Shown in pieces: positions 36,698 through 46,701 of a DNA stretch of 64,000 bases; position 1 is the first letter of the stretch; every line of letters starts with the position of its first letter. This DNA comes from DATFVA01 sp963815785 (GTDB lineage Bacteria; Bacteroidota; Ignavibacteria; Ignavibacteriales; Ignavibacteriaceae): the NCBI GenBank assembly GCA_963815785.1, contig CAWFHZ010000007.1:868001-932000 (forward strand), read 5' to 3'. The notes below the pieces were generated by a model. That model was not told where the DNA came from. It searched no databases and saw nothing but the letters and a program-made list of their open reading frames with translations. Both the position numbers and the translations under genes were made by a program.

Positions 36698-36718
36698 TAC
36701 TAAAGGTGAGAAAAATAC

Positions 36719-38062
36719 ATGGATTTTCTTGATAAACTGGTTATACCCCAATCATCGGAGCATATTCAGTTATTGCATTATCTCCTGATGCTTATCCTTT
36801 TTCTGTTTATCCCTTTTATAAGTGCTGTATTTGGATCTACAATTCTGTCGCTTTACTATAAAGCAAAAGGGTTAAAAGAAACTAATAACATTTACCTCAA
36901 GTTTTCTAAAGATATTATCGAGTCTCTAACTATTAATAAAAGTATTGGAATAATCCTGGGAATAGTACCGGTTATAACTTGTTTGCTGATTTATACTCAA
37001 CTTCTTCAGGGTACAAATTCCAATGTGGCAGTTTACCTTATTTTTTCAGTTTTCTTTTTAAGTATGGGTTTGATACTAATTTATACTTACCGGTATTCAA
37101 TGTCCTTTATGGAGATATACGAGGCTATAAGGGATTACAAACCTGAAAATGAGGAAGTGGGGAGAGAAATCTCAAAGTTCCGGAATGCCAATATAAGTTT
37201 GAGTGGAAAATCAGGCCGGTACGGACTGCCGTTTTTATTTTTAGGAATATGGTTATTCATTTCAGCTGCAACAGTAGCCGCTTATCCCGGTATGTGGGGC
37301 AAATTCAGTTTCTTTTATGTTATGTTTTCCCTGGAAGCGCTAACGAGGTTGCTGAGCTTTTTATCTTCAATGATTGCAATAACCGGGGGAGCCATCTTTT
37401 TTGCTTTCTTTTACTGGGAAGGTGGTAGACATTTAGAAGAAAGTCCTTACAAAGATTTTGTTAGAAAAGTTGCCATTCGTTTCTCATTTATAGGGGCGGT
37501 ATTAATGCCGCTTTTTATGCTGATAAACATTTTAGTATTTCCTGCCTCCGCTCTCTCAGGTGCAATCTTCTTTTTCTCTACTATTGCTTTGCTACTATTA
37601 TTTTTAGTATATCATTATTTGTATTCAATGGTTAAAAATTTTAGCTTGAAGTACAGCGGACAGGTCTTTTATATTATTCTTTTTACCTTACTGGCTCTTA
37701 TTATTAAAGATCAACTGGCATTACAAAATTCAACTGAAGTTCAGACTGCAGTGATGAACGTAAAATTCGAAAAAATGATGGCCGAATTAACAGGTTCCGG
37801 AAAAAAAGCTAAAGCTATAAGCGGTGAGCAGATTTTTAAAAACATTTGTTCTTCATGTCATTCATTTGATCATAAGATTGTAGGTCCTCCATACGAACAG
37901 ACACTTCCAAAATACGAAGGGCATATTGATCAATTAATTGCTTTCATAAGGAATCCTGTTAAAAAAAATCCAGGTTACCCTCCAATGCCTAACCCCGGTC
38001 TATCACCCGTTGAAGCGGATTCGATTGCTCATTATATAATGGCAACTTACAAGAAAAAATAG
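36719..38062 (+). CDS. Multi-span membrane protein fused to C-terminal cytochrome c
   Basis: The 447-residue protein has about eight or nine membrane helices in residues 1-335 and then a soluble class I-type cytochrome c domain with CSSCH at 377-381 and a Met ligand in PPMPNPG near 423. The membrane part has conserved-looking His and charged residues in loops (QLLHYLLM near 20, EGGRHLEES) but no recognised quinol or haem-b motif. As the last gene of the respiratory cluster, 21 bases after ctaB, it probably feeds or receives electrons near the oxidase; that is inferred. I do not recognise the membrane domain. Confidence 0.8.
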   Translation: MDFLDKLVIPQSSEHIQLLHYLLMLILFLFIPFISAVFGSTILSLYYKAKGLKETNNIYLKFSKDIIESLTINKSIGIILGIVPVITCLLIYTQLLQGTNSNVAVYLIFSVFFLSMGLILIYTYRYSMSFMEIYEAIRDYKPENEEVGREISKFRNANISLSGKSGRYGLPFLFLGIWLFISAATVAAYPGMWGKFSFFYVMFSLEALTRLLSFLSSMIAITGGAIFFAFFYWEGGRHLEESPYKDFVRKVAIRFSFIGAVLMPLFMLINILVFPASALSGAIFFFSTIALLLLFLVYHYLYSMVKNFSLKYSGQVFYIILFTLLALIIKDQLALQNSTEVQTAVMNVKFEKMMAELTGSGKKAKAISGEQIFKNICSSCHSFDHKIVGPPYEQTLPKYEGHIDQLIAFIRNPVKKNPGYPPMPNPGLSPVEADSIAHYIMATYKKK

Positions 38063-38083
38063 AACGGTTTATTCCATTTTTTC

Positions 38084-38125
38084 AAAGGAAAAGAAGAACC
38101 CGGAAATAGGATTCTTGTTCCTTTT
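38084..38125 (+). terminator. Possible weak terminator at the end of the respiratory cluster
   Basis: AAAGGAA at 38084-38090 can pair with TTCCTTT at 38118-38124, with an imperfect inner stem and only a short T stretch. It is the only hairpin seen after the last cluster gene. Confidence 0.3.
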
Positions 38126-38234
38126 ATCTCCCAAAGTATCTTTTAATTTTAAATAGATATATGTATTTTAAATTCTAATAAAGAATTAAGTATCCATTCA
38201 TAGACATTTAAGTAATTTTTTATAAAATAATATT

Positions 38235-38240
38235 GAGGAG
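38235..38240 (+). promoter_or_regulatory. Ribosome binding site that fixes the T9SS cargo start
   Basis: GAGGAG lies 4 bases before ATG 38245. The in-frame TTG at 38233 overlaps this site and so is not the start. Confidence 0.65.
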
Positions 38241-38244
38241 TGAA

Positions 38245-41160
38245 ATGTTTAAGAGAATATTTACTTTGGCCCTTCTCTTAATAGGATTTGGTTCCTATGT
38301 ATACGGACAAACATATTCTGGTCCGGCGGATGGAAGTGTCCCTTCCGGAGCAGCGGTATCAACGGATAATTTTTCCAGGAATATGACCATCTTTGAACCT
38401 ACTGAACATATCTGGAATGAGGAGACAGAATTTGAAGGTGGTCAACCCAGTTATGTAGATTTTGGTTTCCCAACACCAAAAGAAGGTTCTAATTACTATG
38501 AAGATCCTAATGCTAAAAAAGAAGCTGGCAGGAGTAGTTCGTTCCCATTTTTGCTAAAGAATTTTGAAGGAATACCAATGGGAAACAGTATACCACCTGA
38601 TCCCTATATTGCCGTTGGTCCTAGTAATATTATTGCTGTAGTAAATACTTCATTCAGAATTTACGATAAAGAAGGAAATATATTAAAGACTATTTCTGCA
38701 GATAACTGGTTTAACAATGTATTCCCGAATCCAGGCGCCTTCGATCCAAAAGTTTTGTATGATGTGATTGATCAAAGATGGATTATGGTATGGCTGCAGC
38801 AGAGTGATAATGCGCACACAGCATCTCTCCTACTTTCTGTTTCAGACGATTCAGATCCTATTGGAACCTGGTATAACTGGGCGTTACCGGCTAATTTAAA
38901 TGGTACTGTTAATTCTAATACCTGGACTGATTACCAGGGTGTTGGATATGATGAGAATGCAATTTATGTTACCGGTAATCAATGGACATTTGGTACAAAT
39001 ACATTTCAGTATGATAAAATCAGAATAATCGCCAAAGCACAGCTTTATGCGAATACCGCCGGCAGCTGTACCTGGACAGACCTATGGAATATAAGCGGTT
39101 CATACACGATCAGGCCGAGTATAATGTATTCCTCATCCTCAAAATATTATCTTGCTGAAGTTCCTAATTTCAATTCAGCTAATTATGTTAAAGTATTTTC
39201 TATTACAGATCCTCTGAATTCACCAATTCTTACTCAAACTAACGTTCCGGTTACATCGTTCTCATATCCTCCGGATGGAAGCCAGCTGGGTGGCGGATCT
39301 CCCTTGATTGATTGCGGCGGAGTAGCCTTAAAGAATGAACCTAAATATCGGGATGGTTATCTCTATCTTGTGCACACCGTCCGTAACCCGTCATATTCAC
39401 AATATTCGGCTCTGCACTATTTAAAGATCAACACAAATACTAATACATCAGATCAGGATTATGTTTTTGGAGCAAACGGATTCTGGCATTACTATCCTGC
39501 TGTTGATGTTGATATAGATGGAAATGTGGCATTAACATTCAGCAGATCCGGTACAACAGAATATGCAGGTGCGTATTTTACCGGCAGATTTTCAAGTGAT
39601 CCCCCTGGTTTCATGGGTAGTGTTCCTCTTGCTGAAGGAAAAGGTAATTATGTTGTTACATACGGTGGAACCAGAAACAGGTGGGGTGATTATACTGGCA
39701 TTGTATTAGACCCGGTTGAACAAAATAGTTTTTGGGCTCTATCAGAATTTGCTGCTGCAACTAATACATGGGGTACTCAGGTTGGTAAAATTAGAGTAGA
39801 ACCATTAAGTGGTCCGGCTTTAATTTCTGAAACAGATTCACTGGACTTTCATAATGTAGAAGTTGGAACAACAAGTGAAGCTTTATCAATCGGCATGAGT
39901 AATTATGGTAGTGATGATGTGATAATTAATGATATTCCTTCTGATCTAGGTCCTTTTCATTTGATCACTAATCTCACCTTTCCAATAACACTAAGTACAT
40001 ATGACTCGCTGATAATTGAATATGAATTCCAGCCGACAGGCACTGGTGCTTATAGCAATACTTTAAGCATTAGCAGCAACTCTACCAATTTTCAAGATAT
40101 TCTTTTGAAAGGCAGAGGATATGAAATAAACGCTGCTATACAAGGTGATTTTTATGCTGTTTCCGGGCCTAATGGAAACGGAAGTGTGTTTACGGTTGAT
40201 CCTTCAACAGGTTCAGCTACCTTGGTAGGGAATTCTGAATTCGATGACGTTGATAATTTTAAATCTCTAACCATTGAGCCACACACCGGTTTTATGTATG
40301 GATTAACAAATGTTTCAGGGTATGCAGTGATTTCCAGAATAAATTCAGCGTTAGGGGATGCTTATAATTTGTATTCTCTTCCATTATTAGATATGTATTC
40401 CATCTCTTTTGATACTTCCGGTACATTATATGGAATTTTAAAAAGTGGAAAAATATACCAGATTGATATTAATACCGGGGCATATGATACCGTTATTACC
40501 GCTGATCAAAATATTAATTCTGCAGCATTTGATCCAATGACAAATCAATTATATGCAACAGCATTTGTTGCTGTTGGAACAAATAAAGATAGAATTTATA
40601 CCATTGATCTCAGCACTGGAACGACAACTGTCGTTGGTAATACTGGATTTGGTGTTCTGACAAATGATTTAGACTTTGATGAAAGTGGAAATTTGTACGG
40701 CGTGGTTGGATCGACAAGTCAAAATAATAATTTTATTAGTATTGATAAAACTAACGGTACTGGAACAACAATAGGATCATTGAATTATCCGAATATAACT
40801 GGCCTCGCTTTTGCACGTTCTGGTGTAACAGGTGTTAAAGATCCGGGTAATACTCCCAATTTGCCAACAGATTATAGTCTGAAACAAAATTATCCCAATC
40901 CTTTCAATCCTTCAACCAGAATTGAATATACACTTCCTGTATCAGCCGGGGTAAAAGTTGTAATTTATAATCTCCTTGGTGAGATTGTAAATGTACTTGT
41001 AGACAGACAACAGAATGCAGGTTCTCATACTGTAACCTGGAATTCTGAAGATATGCACGGCAATAAGGTTGGAAGCGGTGTTTATTTTTATGAGTTAAAA
41101 GCTAATGGTAGTAATGGTTCTGGTTTTACTCAAATTAGGAAGATGATACTTTTAAAGTAA
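38245..41160 (+). CDS. Large T9SS-secreted multidomain protein
   Basis: The 971-residue protein has a signal peptide (RIFTLALLLIGFGSYVYGQ). The N-terminal half (about 90-530) is a strand-rich domain with IPPDPYIAVGPSNIIAV and VLYDVIDQRWIMVW, like a sialidase/propeller fold but without clear catalytic residues. A choice-of-anchor D immunoglobulin-like domain follows (about 535-640; DSLDFHNVEVGTTSEALSI), then a second propeller-like region (about 645-865). The last about 85 residues carry QNYPNPFNPST and GVYFYELKANG, a textbook type A T9SS sorting domain. It is expected on the cell surface or released. Substrate unknown. Confidence 0.85.
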   Translation: MFKRIFTLALLLIGFGSYVYGQTYSGPADGSVPSGAAVSTDNFSRNMTIFEPTEHIWNEETEFEGGQPSYVDFGFPTPKEGSNYYEDPNAKKEAGRSSSFPFLLKNFEGIPMGNSIPPDPYIAVGPSNIIAVVNTSFRIYDKEGNILKTISADNWFNNVFPNPGAFDPKVLYDVIDQRWIMVWLQQSDNAHTASLLLSVSDDSDPIGTWYNWALPANLNGTVNSNTWTDYQGVGYDENAIYVTGNQWTFGTNTFQYDKIRIIAKAQLYANTAGSCTWTDLWNISGSYTIRPSIMYSSSSKYYLAEVPNFNSANYVKVFSITDPLNSPILTQTNVPVTSFSYPPDGSQLGGGSPLIDCGGVALKNEPKYRDGYLYLVHTVRNPSYSQYSALHYLKINTNTNTSDQDYVFGANGFWHYYPAVDVDIDGNVALTFSRSGTTEYAGAYFTGRFSSDPPGFMGSVPLAEGKGNYVVTYGGTRNRWGDYTGIVLDPVEQNSFWALSEFAAATNTWGTQVGKIRVEPLSGPALISETDSLDFHNVEVGTTSEALSIGMSNYGSDDVIINDIPSDLGPFHLITNLTFPITLSTYDSLIIEYEFQPTGTGAYSNTLSISSNSTNFQDILLKGRGYEINAAIQGDFYAVSGPNGNGSVFTVDPSTGSATLVGNSEFDDVDNFKSLTIEPHTGFMYGLTNVSGYAVISRINSALGDAYNLYSLPLLDMYSISFDTSGTLYGILKSGKIYQIDINTGAYDTVITADQNINSAAFDPMTNQLYATAFVAVGTNKDRIYTIDLSTGTTTVVGNTGFGVLTNDLDFDESGNLYGVVGSTSQNNNFISIDKTNGTGTTIGSLNYPNITGLAFARSGVTGVKDPGNTPNLPTDYSLKQNYPNPFNPSTRIEYTLPVSAGVKVVIYNLLGEIVNVLVDRQQNAGSHTVTWNSEDMHGNKVGSGVYFYELKANGSNGSGFTQIRKMILLK

Positions 41161-41182
41161 CTACCACTACATAAAAAAAATG

Positions 41183-41214
41183 AGAAAGCCGGATTAAACA
41201 CCGGCTTTCTTTTT
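41183..41214 (+). terminator. Rho-independent terminator after the T9SS cargo gene
   Basis: A perfect 10-bp stem (AGAAAGCCGG at 41183-41192 with CCGGCTTTCT at 41201-41210), an 8-base loop, and TTTTG after it. Confidence 0.93.
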
Positions 41215-41303
41215 GTATATAACAGAATGAATTATATTTTTTGTAAAACTAAGGTTTAATTATATTTCATCTTTAATTTTTGAAACAGAAATACATTTTT
41301 AGC

Positions 41304-41307
41304 GGAG
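41304..41307 (+). promoter_or_regulatory. Ribosome binding site that fixes the glgP start
   Basis: GGAG is 5 bases before ATG 41313. An upstream in-frame TTG at 41280 has no such site and would add 11 residues not typical of the family. Confidence 0.6.
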
Positions 41308-41312
41308 AGAAT

Positions 41313-43883
41313 ATGCACAAATTCCTTGGTACTTATTATGTGGTACCTTCATTACCCGAGAATCTGGAAAAACTTAGAGAGGTTGCATATAACCTGCACT
41401 GGACCTGGCACTCAGATTCCAGAGAACTTTTTAGAAGACTTGACAGAGAATTGTGGGATGAGACCAACCATAACCCGGTTATGATTTTGGGCAACATCTC
41501 TCAGGAACGTTTGGAAGAAGTTTCTCACGATGATGGGTTCATTGCCCATCTTGAACGTGTTTATAATAAGCTTCAGGAATATCTGAATGAGAAAACATGG
41601 TTCAGCAAATCCGGAAATTATTCCTCCTCATTTAACATAGTCTATTTTTCTGCAGAATTTGGATTGACTGAAAGTTTGCAGACTTATTCCGGAGGCTTAG
41701 GTGTACTTGCCGGAGATCATTTAAAAGCCTCCAGCGACCTTGGGATACCACTTATTGGAATGGGTCTTTTATATAAGGAAGGTTATTTCCAGCAATATCT
41801 GAATTCAGATGGCTGGCAGCATGAACGCTATGAAATAAACGACTTCGACAATCTTCCAATGAGCCTTGTACTTGATAATAACAATGACCCACTTTTATTA
41901 TCAGTAACATTTGCTAACCGTGATGTTTTTTTCCAGGTTTGGAAAATTCAGATAGGAAGAATACCCCTTTATCTGCTTGATACGAATGTGTTGAAGAATT
42001 CTGAGGAAGACAGGACCATCACAAAAACTTTATACGGCGGAAACGTTGAAACCCGCATCGAACAGGAAATTATTCTTGGAATTGGCGGAATAAGAACATG
42101 TCATGCTCTTGGGATTAAACCTATGGTCTGCCACATGAATGAAGGACATTCCGCCTTTCTGTCACTTGAAAGAATAAGATACTTAATACAGAATGATGAA
42201 CTGACTTTTCAGGAAGCCAAAGAGATTGGATATTGTTCAAACATTTTTACAACACATACGCCGGTTCCTGCAGGAATTGATGTTTTTGCAAATGAGCTGG
42301 TTGAGAAATATCTTGGAAATTATTACAGGAATGAATTAAAAATTTCCGATAAAGATTTTTATTCGCTGGGAACTATTTACAGGGATAAGGAATCAAGTGT
42401 ATTTAATATGGCTCACCTTGCAATGAATACTGCAGGTTATATAAATGGCGTCAGTAAGCTGCACGGTAAAGTTTCTAAGAAAATGTGGGTCAGCGGATTC
42501 AAAGATGTTCCGTTTAACGAAATTCCAATAGGATATATAACTAATGGTGTACACGTCCGTTCCCACATTTCAAAAGAAATGGAGGAATTATTAGTTCAAT
42601 ATATTGGCGAAAAATGGTTAGAGAATCCCGCTTCACCTAGTCTGTGGCAAAGAATTGATAAAATTCCGGATGAAGAATTATGGAGAACTCATGAGAGGAG
42701 ACGCGAAAGATTGGTCGCTTTTGCACGAAGAAGGTTGGTAAAACAGGTTAAGTCACGTGGAGGTAACCAGGCTGAATTAACAATAGCTTCCGAGGTCCTG
42801 GATCCTACTGCATTAACAATTGGATTTGCCCGAAGATTTGCCACGTACAAGAGAGCAACCTTGTTGTTCAGGAATTTAGAGCGTCTTAATCAAATTATCA
42901 GCAACAAATCTCAACCCGTTCAATTTATTATTGCGGGGAAAGCCCATCCGAAAGATGAAGAAGGCAAAAAGCTTATTCAGGATATTTGTGAAATTTCAAA
43001 AACTGAAGCTTTCAGAAGGAAAATAGTTTTCATAGAAAATTATGACATCAATGTTGCTCATTATCTTGTTGAGGGATGCGATGTCTGGATGAATACTCCA
43101 CGTCGTCCTCTGGAAGCAAGCGGTACTTCAGGAATGAAAGTAATAGCTAACGGTGGATTAAATTTTAGTGTGCTGGACGGCTGGTGGGATGAAGGATTTG
43201 ATCCTGAAATTGGCTGGAAAATAGGAAACGGTGAAGAATATACCGATCCCGATTATCAGGATGAGCTAGAATCAAGACAATTATATAACACACTTGAGAC
43301 AAATATTATTCCTTTATTCTATTCAAGAGGGGAGGATGGATTGCCTCGTGAGTGGATTCAAAAAGTGAAACAATCTATGAAAAAACTTGGACCATATTTC
43401 AATACACACCGGATGGTTCAGCAGTATTTTGAAAACTATTATAAAACTTCATTTGAAAAACGTCTGATATTAAGTGAAAGAAAATGGAGTAATGCAAAGG
43501 AACTTGCAAGTTGGAAGGAAAATTTAAGAAGGAATTGGAATATTATAAAATTAGTTAAACTTGAAACCCATGATAAATCTAAAACAATTTTTGTGGGTGA
43601 AAATTTTCCGATTACTGCTGAATTGAACCTCGGTGAACTTTCTGCTCAGGATGTTGAAGTTCAGGCATACTATGGTCCATTGGACCAACAGGAAAATCCT
43701 GAATACAATGAAACCATTGTGCTGAAATCTGAATCTAAAAAATCAAAGGATGGCAATTATAAATTTACAGGAAGTATTACAACAAGAAGGTCAGGTCAGC
43801 AGGGATTTACAATAAGAGTGTTGCCCAAACATCCATTACTAATTAATCAGTTTGAATTAGGGTTAATTTATTGGGCCGGGTAA
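41313..43883 (+). CDS. glgP: Alpha-glucan (glycogen/starch) phosphorylase, GT35
   Basis: The 856-residue protein releases glucose 1-phosphate from alpha-1,4-glucans. The N-terminal DUF3417 part (NLHWTWHSDSRELF) marks the alpha-glucan phosphorylase subfamily found in bacteria and archaea. YFSAEFGLTESLQTYSGGLG and NEGHSAFLSLERI are substrate-loop segments, and EASGTSGMK followed by ANGGLN is the PLP-binding site near 605. The last about 150 residues are a beta domain. It is convergent with the glycosyltransferase gene, with 6 bases between stops. Confidence 0.95.
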   Translation: MHKFLGTYYVVPSLPENLEKLREVAYNLHWTWHSDSRELFRRLDRELWDETNHNPVMILGNISQERLEEVSHDDGFIAHLERVYNKLQEYLNEKTWFSKSGNYSSSFNIVYFSAEFGLTESLQTYSGGLGVLAGDHLKASSDLGIPLIGMGLLYKEGYFQQYLNSDGWQHERYEINDFDNLPMSLVLDNNNDPLLLSVTFANRDVFFQVWKIQIGRIPLYLLDTNVLKNSEEDRTITKTLYGGNVETRIEQEIILGIGGIRTCHALGIKPMVCHMNEGHSAFLSLERIRYLIQNDELTFQEAKEIGYCSNIFTTHTPVPAGIDVFANELVEKYLGNYYRNELKISDKDFYSLGTIYRDKESSVFNMAHLAMNTAGYINGVSKLHGKVSKKMWVSGFKDVPFNEIPIGYITNGVHVRSHISKEMEELLVQYIGEKWLENPASPSLWQRIDKIPDEELWRTHERRRERLVAFARRRLVKQVKSRGGNQAELTIASEVLDPTALTIGFARRFATYKRATLLFRNLERLNQIISNKSQPVQFIIAGKAHPKDEEGKKLIQDICEISKTEAFRRKIVFIENYDINVAHYLVEGCDVWMNTPRRPLEASGTSGMKVIANGGLNFSVLDGWWDEGFDPEIGWKIGNGEEYTDPDYQDELESRQLYNTLETNIIPLFYSRGEDGLPREWIQKVKQSMKKLGPYFNTHRMVQQYFENYYKTSFEKRLILSERKWSNAKELASWKENLRRNWNIIKLVKLETHDKSKTIFVGENFPITAELNLGELSAQDVEVQAYYGPLDQQENPEYNETIVLKSESKKSKDGNYKFTGSITTRRSGQQGFTIRVLPKHPLLINQFELGLIYWAG

Positions 43884-43889
43884 CTATTA

Positions 43890-45074
43890 TTAATATGATG
43901 AAATTACTAATGGGGAGTCGATTGAAGTAAGGATCTGTTCAAATAGCTCCGGAAGTTTACTGAAGTTATCTCCTGAAAGATAGTTTTCAATATTTGATTT
44001 ATAGTTAATATTTGCGGTAGAATTAAAAAACTTACTAACTCCTTCTGCAATTTCTTCCGGTGAATCTGGTTTCACAATTATTCCTGTGGAATTATCAACT
44101 ACAAATTCACTTAATCCGCCCACATTAGTTACTATAACCGGCTTTCTGAAACTGTATGCAACATTCAGTACTGCACTTTGAGTGGCACTTCTGTAGGGAA
44201 GAATCAGAACATCAGCAGCGTTGTAGTATTTTGCAACTTCTTCATTTGGAATAAATTTATTGATAAGCAGGATTTTATCCTGCAGATTTAATTTTTCAAT
44301 AAGATTTTTATATGAAGAAACATCATCATAAAATTCACCAACAATTAATAATTTAACTTCAGGTATGTCTTTAATTATCTGAGGCAATGCATTTATTAAT
44401 AAATCGAGACCTTTGTATTTCCTCACGTACCCAAAAAAAAGTAAAACTTTAGCAGAGGGAGAGATGTTTAATTCCTTTCTGCTGGTTTCCTTGTCATAAT
44501 GCTCATCAGATGTATAACAATCGAATGGCGGGAGTATTGAACGATAAATTTTCCTTCCTCCGGAAATTTTTTTTAACTCGTTTGCAACAACTTCTGATAG
44601 TGCGAGAAATATATCTGCTTTACTTAACCCAAGTTTAGTAAGAAAGCCGTCAATAAATCGTGATTCGTGCGAAATAAAATTCTCAGTAATGAATAGAATT
44701 CTTCCACCATATTTTTTTTTAATGAGCGATGAGATTACAAAATGACACGGTCCGAAGAATGGCTGCCACCAATCGAATACTATTAAATCTGCATTTTCTC
44801 CCCTTAGTCTTGATGCGACTTTTATCCAGTTAAACGGAGATATAGAATTTATTAATCTTTCACTCGGAGCTTTTAATGTATTTGATTTGCTTTGGTCAAA
44901 TTGAGTTGTGCCGGGAAAAAGAAAACCGGGATAGAGTAATTTGTAATTATAAATTTTCACTTCAAATTTATCTTGCAGGACCCGATAAAGGTAAGAAACG
45001 TATGTTGAAGGTCCGCCCCTGTAAGGATAAGCAGGTCCAACTATTATAATTTTCTTCGGGGAAGTTCTATTCAT
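43890..45074 (-). CDS. GT4-family glycosyltransferase
   Basis: The 394-residue protein has the GT-B fold: a glycine-rich start IIIVGPAYPYRGGPSTY (about 8-24) and the nucleotide-sugar half with LLFFGYVRKYKGLDLLI, AADVLILPYRSATQSAV and PVIVTNVGGLSEFV, which holds the conserved Glu. Donor and acceptor are not known; no polysaccharide cluster surrounds it. It is the last gene of the minus-strand block. Confidence 0.88.
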   Translation of the reverse strand: MNRTSPKKIIIVGPAYPYRGGPSTYVSYLYRVLQDKFEVKIYNYKLLYPGFLFPGTTQFDQSKSNTLKAPSERLINSISPFNWIKVASRLRGENADLIVFDWWQPFFGPCHFVISSLIKKKYGGRILFITENFISHESRFIDGFLTKLGLSKADIFLALSEVVANELKKISGGRKIYRSILPPFDCYTSDEHYDKETSRKELNISPSAKVLLFFGYVRKYKGLDLLINALPQIIKDIPEVKLLIVGEFYDDVSSYKNLIEKLNLQDKILLINKFIPNEEVAKYYNAADVLILPYRSATQSAVLNVAYSFRKPVIVTNVGGLSEFVVDNSTGIIVKPDSPEEIAEGVSKFFNSTANINYKSNIENYLSGDNFSKLPELFEQILTSIDSPLVISSY

Positions 45075-45149
45075 ACTAAATGATTTAATTCATTTAGTTG
45101 AAATTACACAAAATAGTTTTTACGACAAAAATATATTCAAATTCTAAAA

Positions 45150-46661
45150 TCAATGAAAGAAGTCGGAATCGTTCGCGGGATCTTCATTATCTTCATCAGA
45201 AGTCATGGTAAACATAGAACTCAACATATCCTTAAATTGAACTCCCGTTTCCATTTTAAATTTGCTAAGAAGTGAATATTCAGTTAATCCGTGTAATACA
45301 AATTCCATTAATAGCAGATGATTTTTCTTGTCCGCTTTTGGGAAATATTTTTTCACTATATCAGTTAAGCCGGGAACTTTATTTAATGCATTTTCAAATT
45401 CTTTTTCATTAAGATTATTCAGGATATCAACAATATTTCCTTTGTTAAACCAGTTTGTAATTTCCTGGTATATATTAACATCCTGATTTTTCTTCAGCTT
45501 ATCTGGAGTTGGAAAATATTCCGCAAACAAAGATCTGATAGCTTTGCTTATCAGTATGTGTGCAACTTTAGAAGGTCCTTCCTGTTCGCCTTCGTAAACA
45601 AGTTCTATTTTCCCGGTAATAGATGGGATTACTCCATATAAATCAGAAATCCTGGCAAATGTTGGTGATTCTTTATTAATTATTGCTCTTCTTTCTGCAG
45701 TACTTACGAGGTTTTCAAATGCAGAAATTGTAAGCCGTGCAGACACTCCGCTTTTAGCATCAATATATTCACTTTGCCTTGCTTCAAAAGAAATCTGTTC
45801 AATTAAATCTTTTAGAAGTTCGTGAACGATTACAGAATCTTTTTGTTCGCTTGTAGATCTTGCTTCCTGTTCAGTAATTGATCTTGAAATACTTATTGAT
45901 TTTGGATAATGAGTTAATATCTGGCTGTCTATCCTGTCTTTTAATGGAGTAACGATCGAACCACGGTTGGTATAATCTTCGGGATTTGCCGTGAATACGA
46001 ATTGAATATCCAATGGAAGACGAACTTTAAATCCCCGGATCTGAATATCATTTTCCTGCAGGATATTAAATAAAGCAACCTGGATTCTGGCCTGCAAATC
46101 CGGGAGTTCATTTATTACGAAAATACTTCTATGCGATCTCGGTATAAGACCAAAATGAATTACTCTTTCATCAGAGTAGGGGAGTTTTAAAGATGCAGCT
46201 TTTATTGGATCGACATCGCCTATCAGATCAGCAACGGAAACGTCCGGAGTGGCTAACTTTTCTGCGTATCTTTCTGATCTGTGCATCCATTCTATTTTAC
46301 ACTAGGTCACCTTCATTTATAATATGTTCTTTAGTAATTCTTGAGATAGGATTAAAAGGATCTTCATTTAAGTCGGTTCCAGCTACAACCGGAATATATT
46401 CATCCAATAGATTGATAAGCAATCTGGCAATTTTAGTTTTGGCCTGTCCTCTCAGTCCAAGTAAAATTATGTTGTGCCGTGATAGAATGGCTGTTTGAAT
46501 ATCAGGCATTACAGTGTCTTCATAGCCTATTATTCCATGGAATGGATTTTCTCCTTTTTTAAAGAACATATCAGATTTTCCCTGAGTTCATTTTTTATGG
46601 TTTTCGGTTTATAACCACTCTTTTTTAGTTCTCCCAAAGTAGAAATTGAAGTTAAATTCAT
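45150..46661 (-). CDS. MoxR/magnesium-chelatase-type AAA+ ATPase, interrupted by two frameshifts
   Basis: The protein reads from ATG 46661 (TLGELKKSGY, then NELRENL), slips one frame in a six-A run at 46556-46561, continues from KKGENPFHGIIGYEDT to GDLV, and slips back near 46308 into IEWMHRSERYAEKLATPDVSV. Adding one A at the A run and removing one T near 46308 gives 503 residues. Walker A is GLRGQAKT. The Walker B region is IFVINELPDLQARIQ, with the N-E pair I recall as usual for this subfamily. NPEDYTNRGSIVTPLKDR follows. A helical C-terminal part ends in acidic residues. With the VWA gene upstream it forms a MoxR/VWA-like pair, which in other bacteria remodels or activates partner proteins. 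It is not evidence of chlorophyll synthesis. Confidence 0.75.
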
Positions 46662-46667
46662 TAAAAA

Positions 46668-46673
46668 TCCTTT
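46668..46673 (-). promoter_or_regulatory. Ribosome binding site for the hidden ATPase start
   Basis: AAAGGA on the minus strand lies 6 bases before ATG 46661 and supports the extended N-terminus that starts there. Confidence 0.5.
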
Positions 46674-46701
46674 ATATGATAATGGGTATTATTGCAGAAG
46701 T

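Noticed and set aside
41280..41312. Upstream TTG start for the glucan phosphorylase
   Set aside because: No ribosome site is placed for it, while GGAG lies correctly for ATG 41313.
45150..46661. Magnesium chelatase for bacteriochlorophyll synthesis
   Set aside because: The gene belongs to the MoxR-like chelatase-type subfamily paired with VWA; no bch or hem genes or BchH-type subunit are near.
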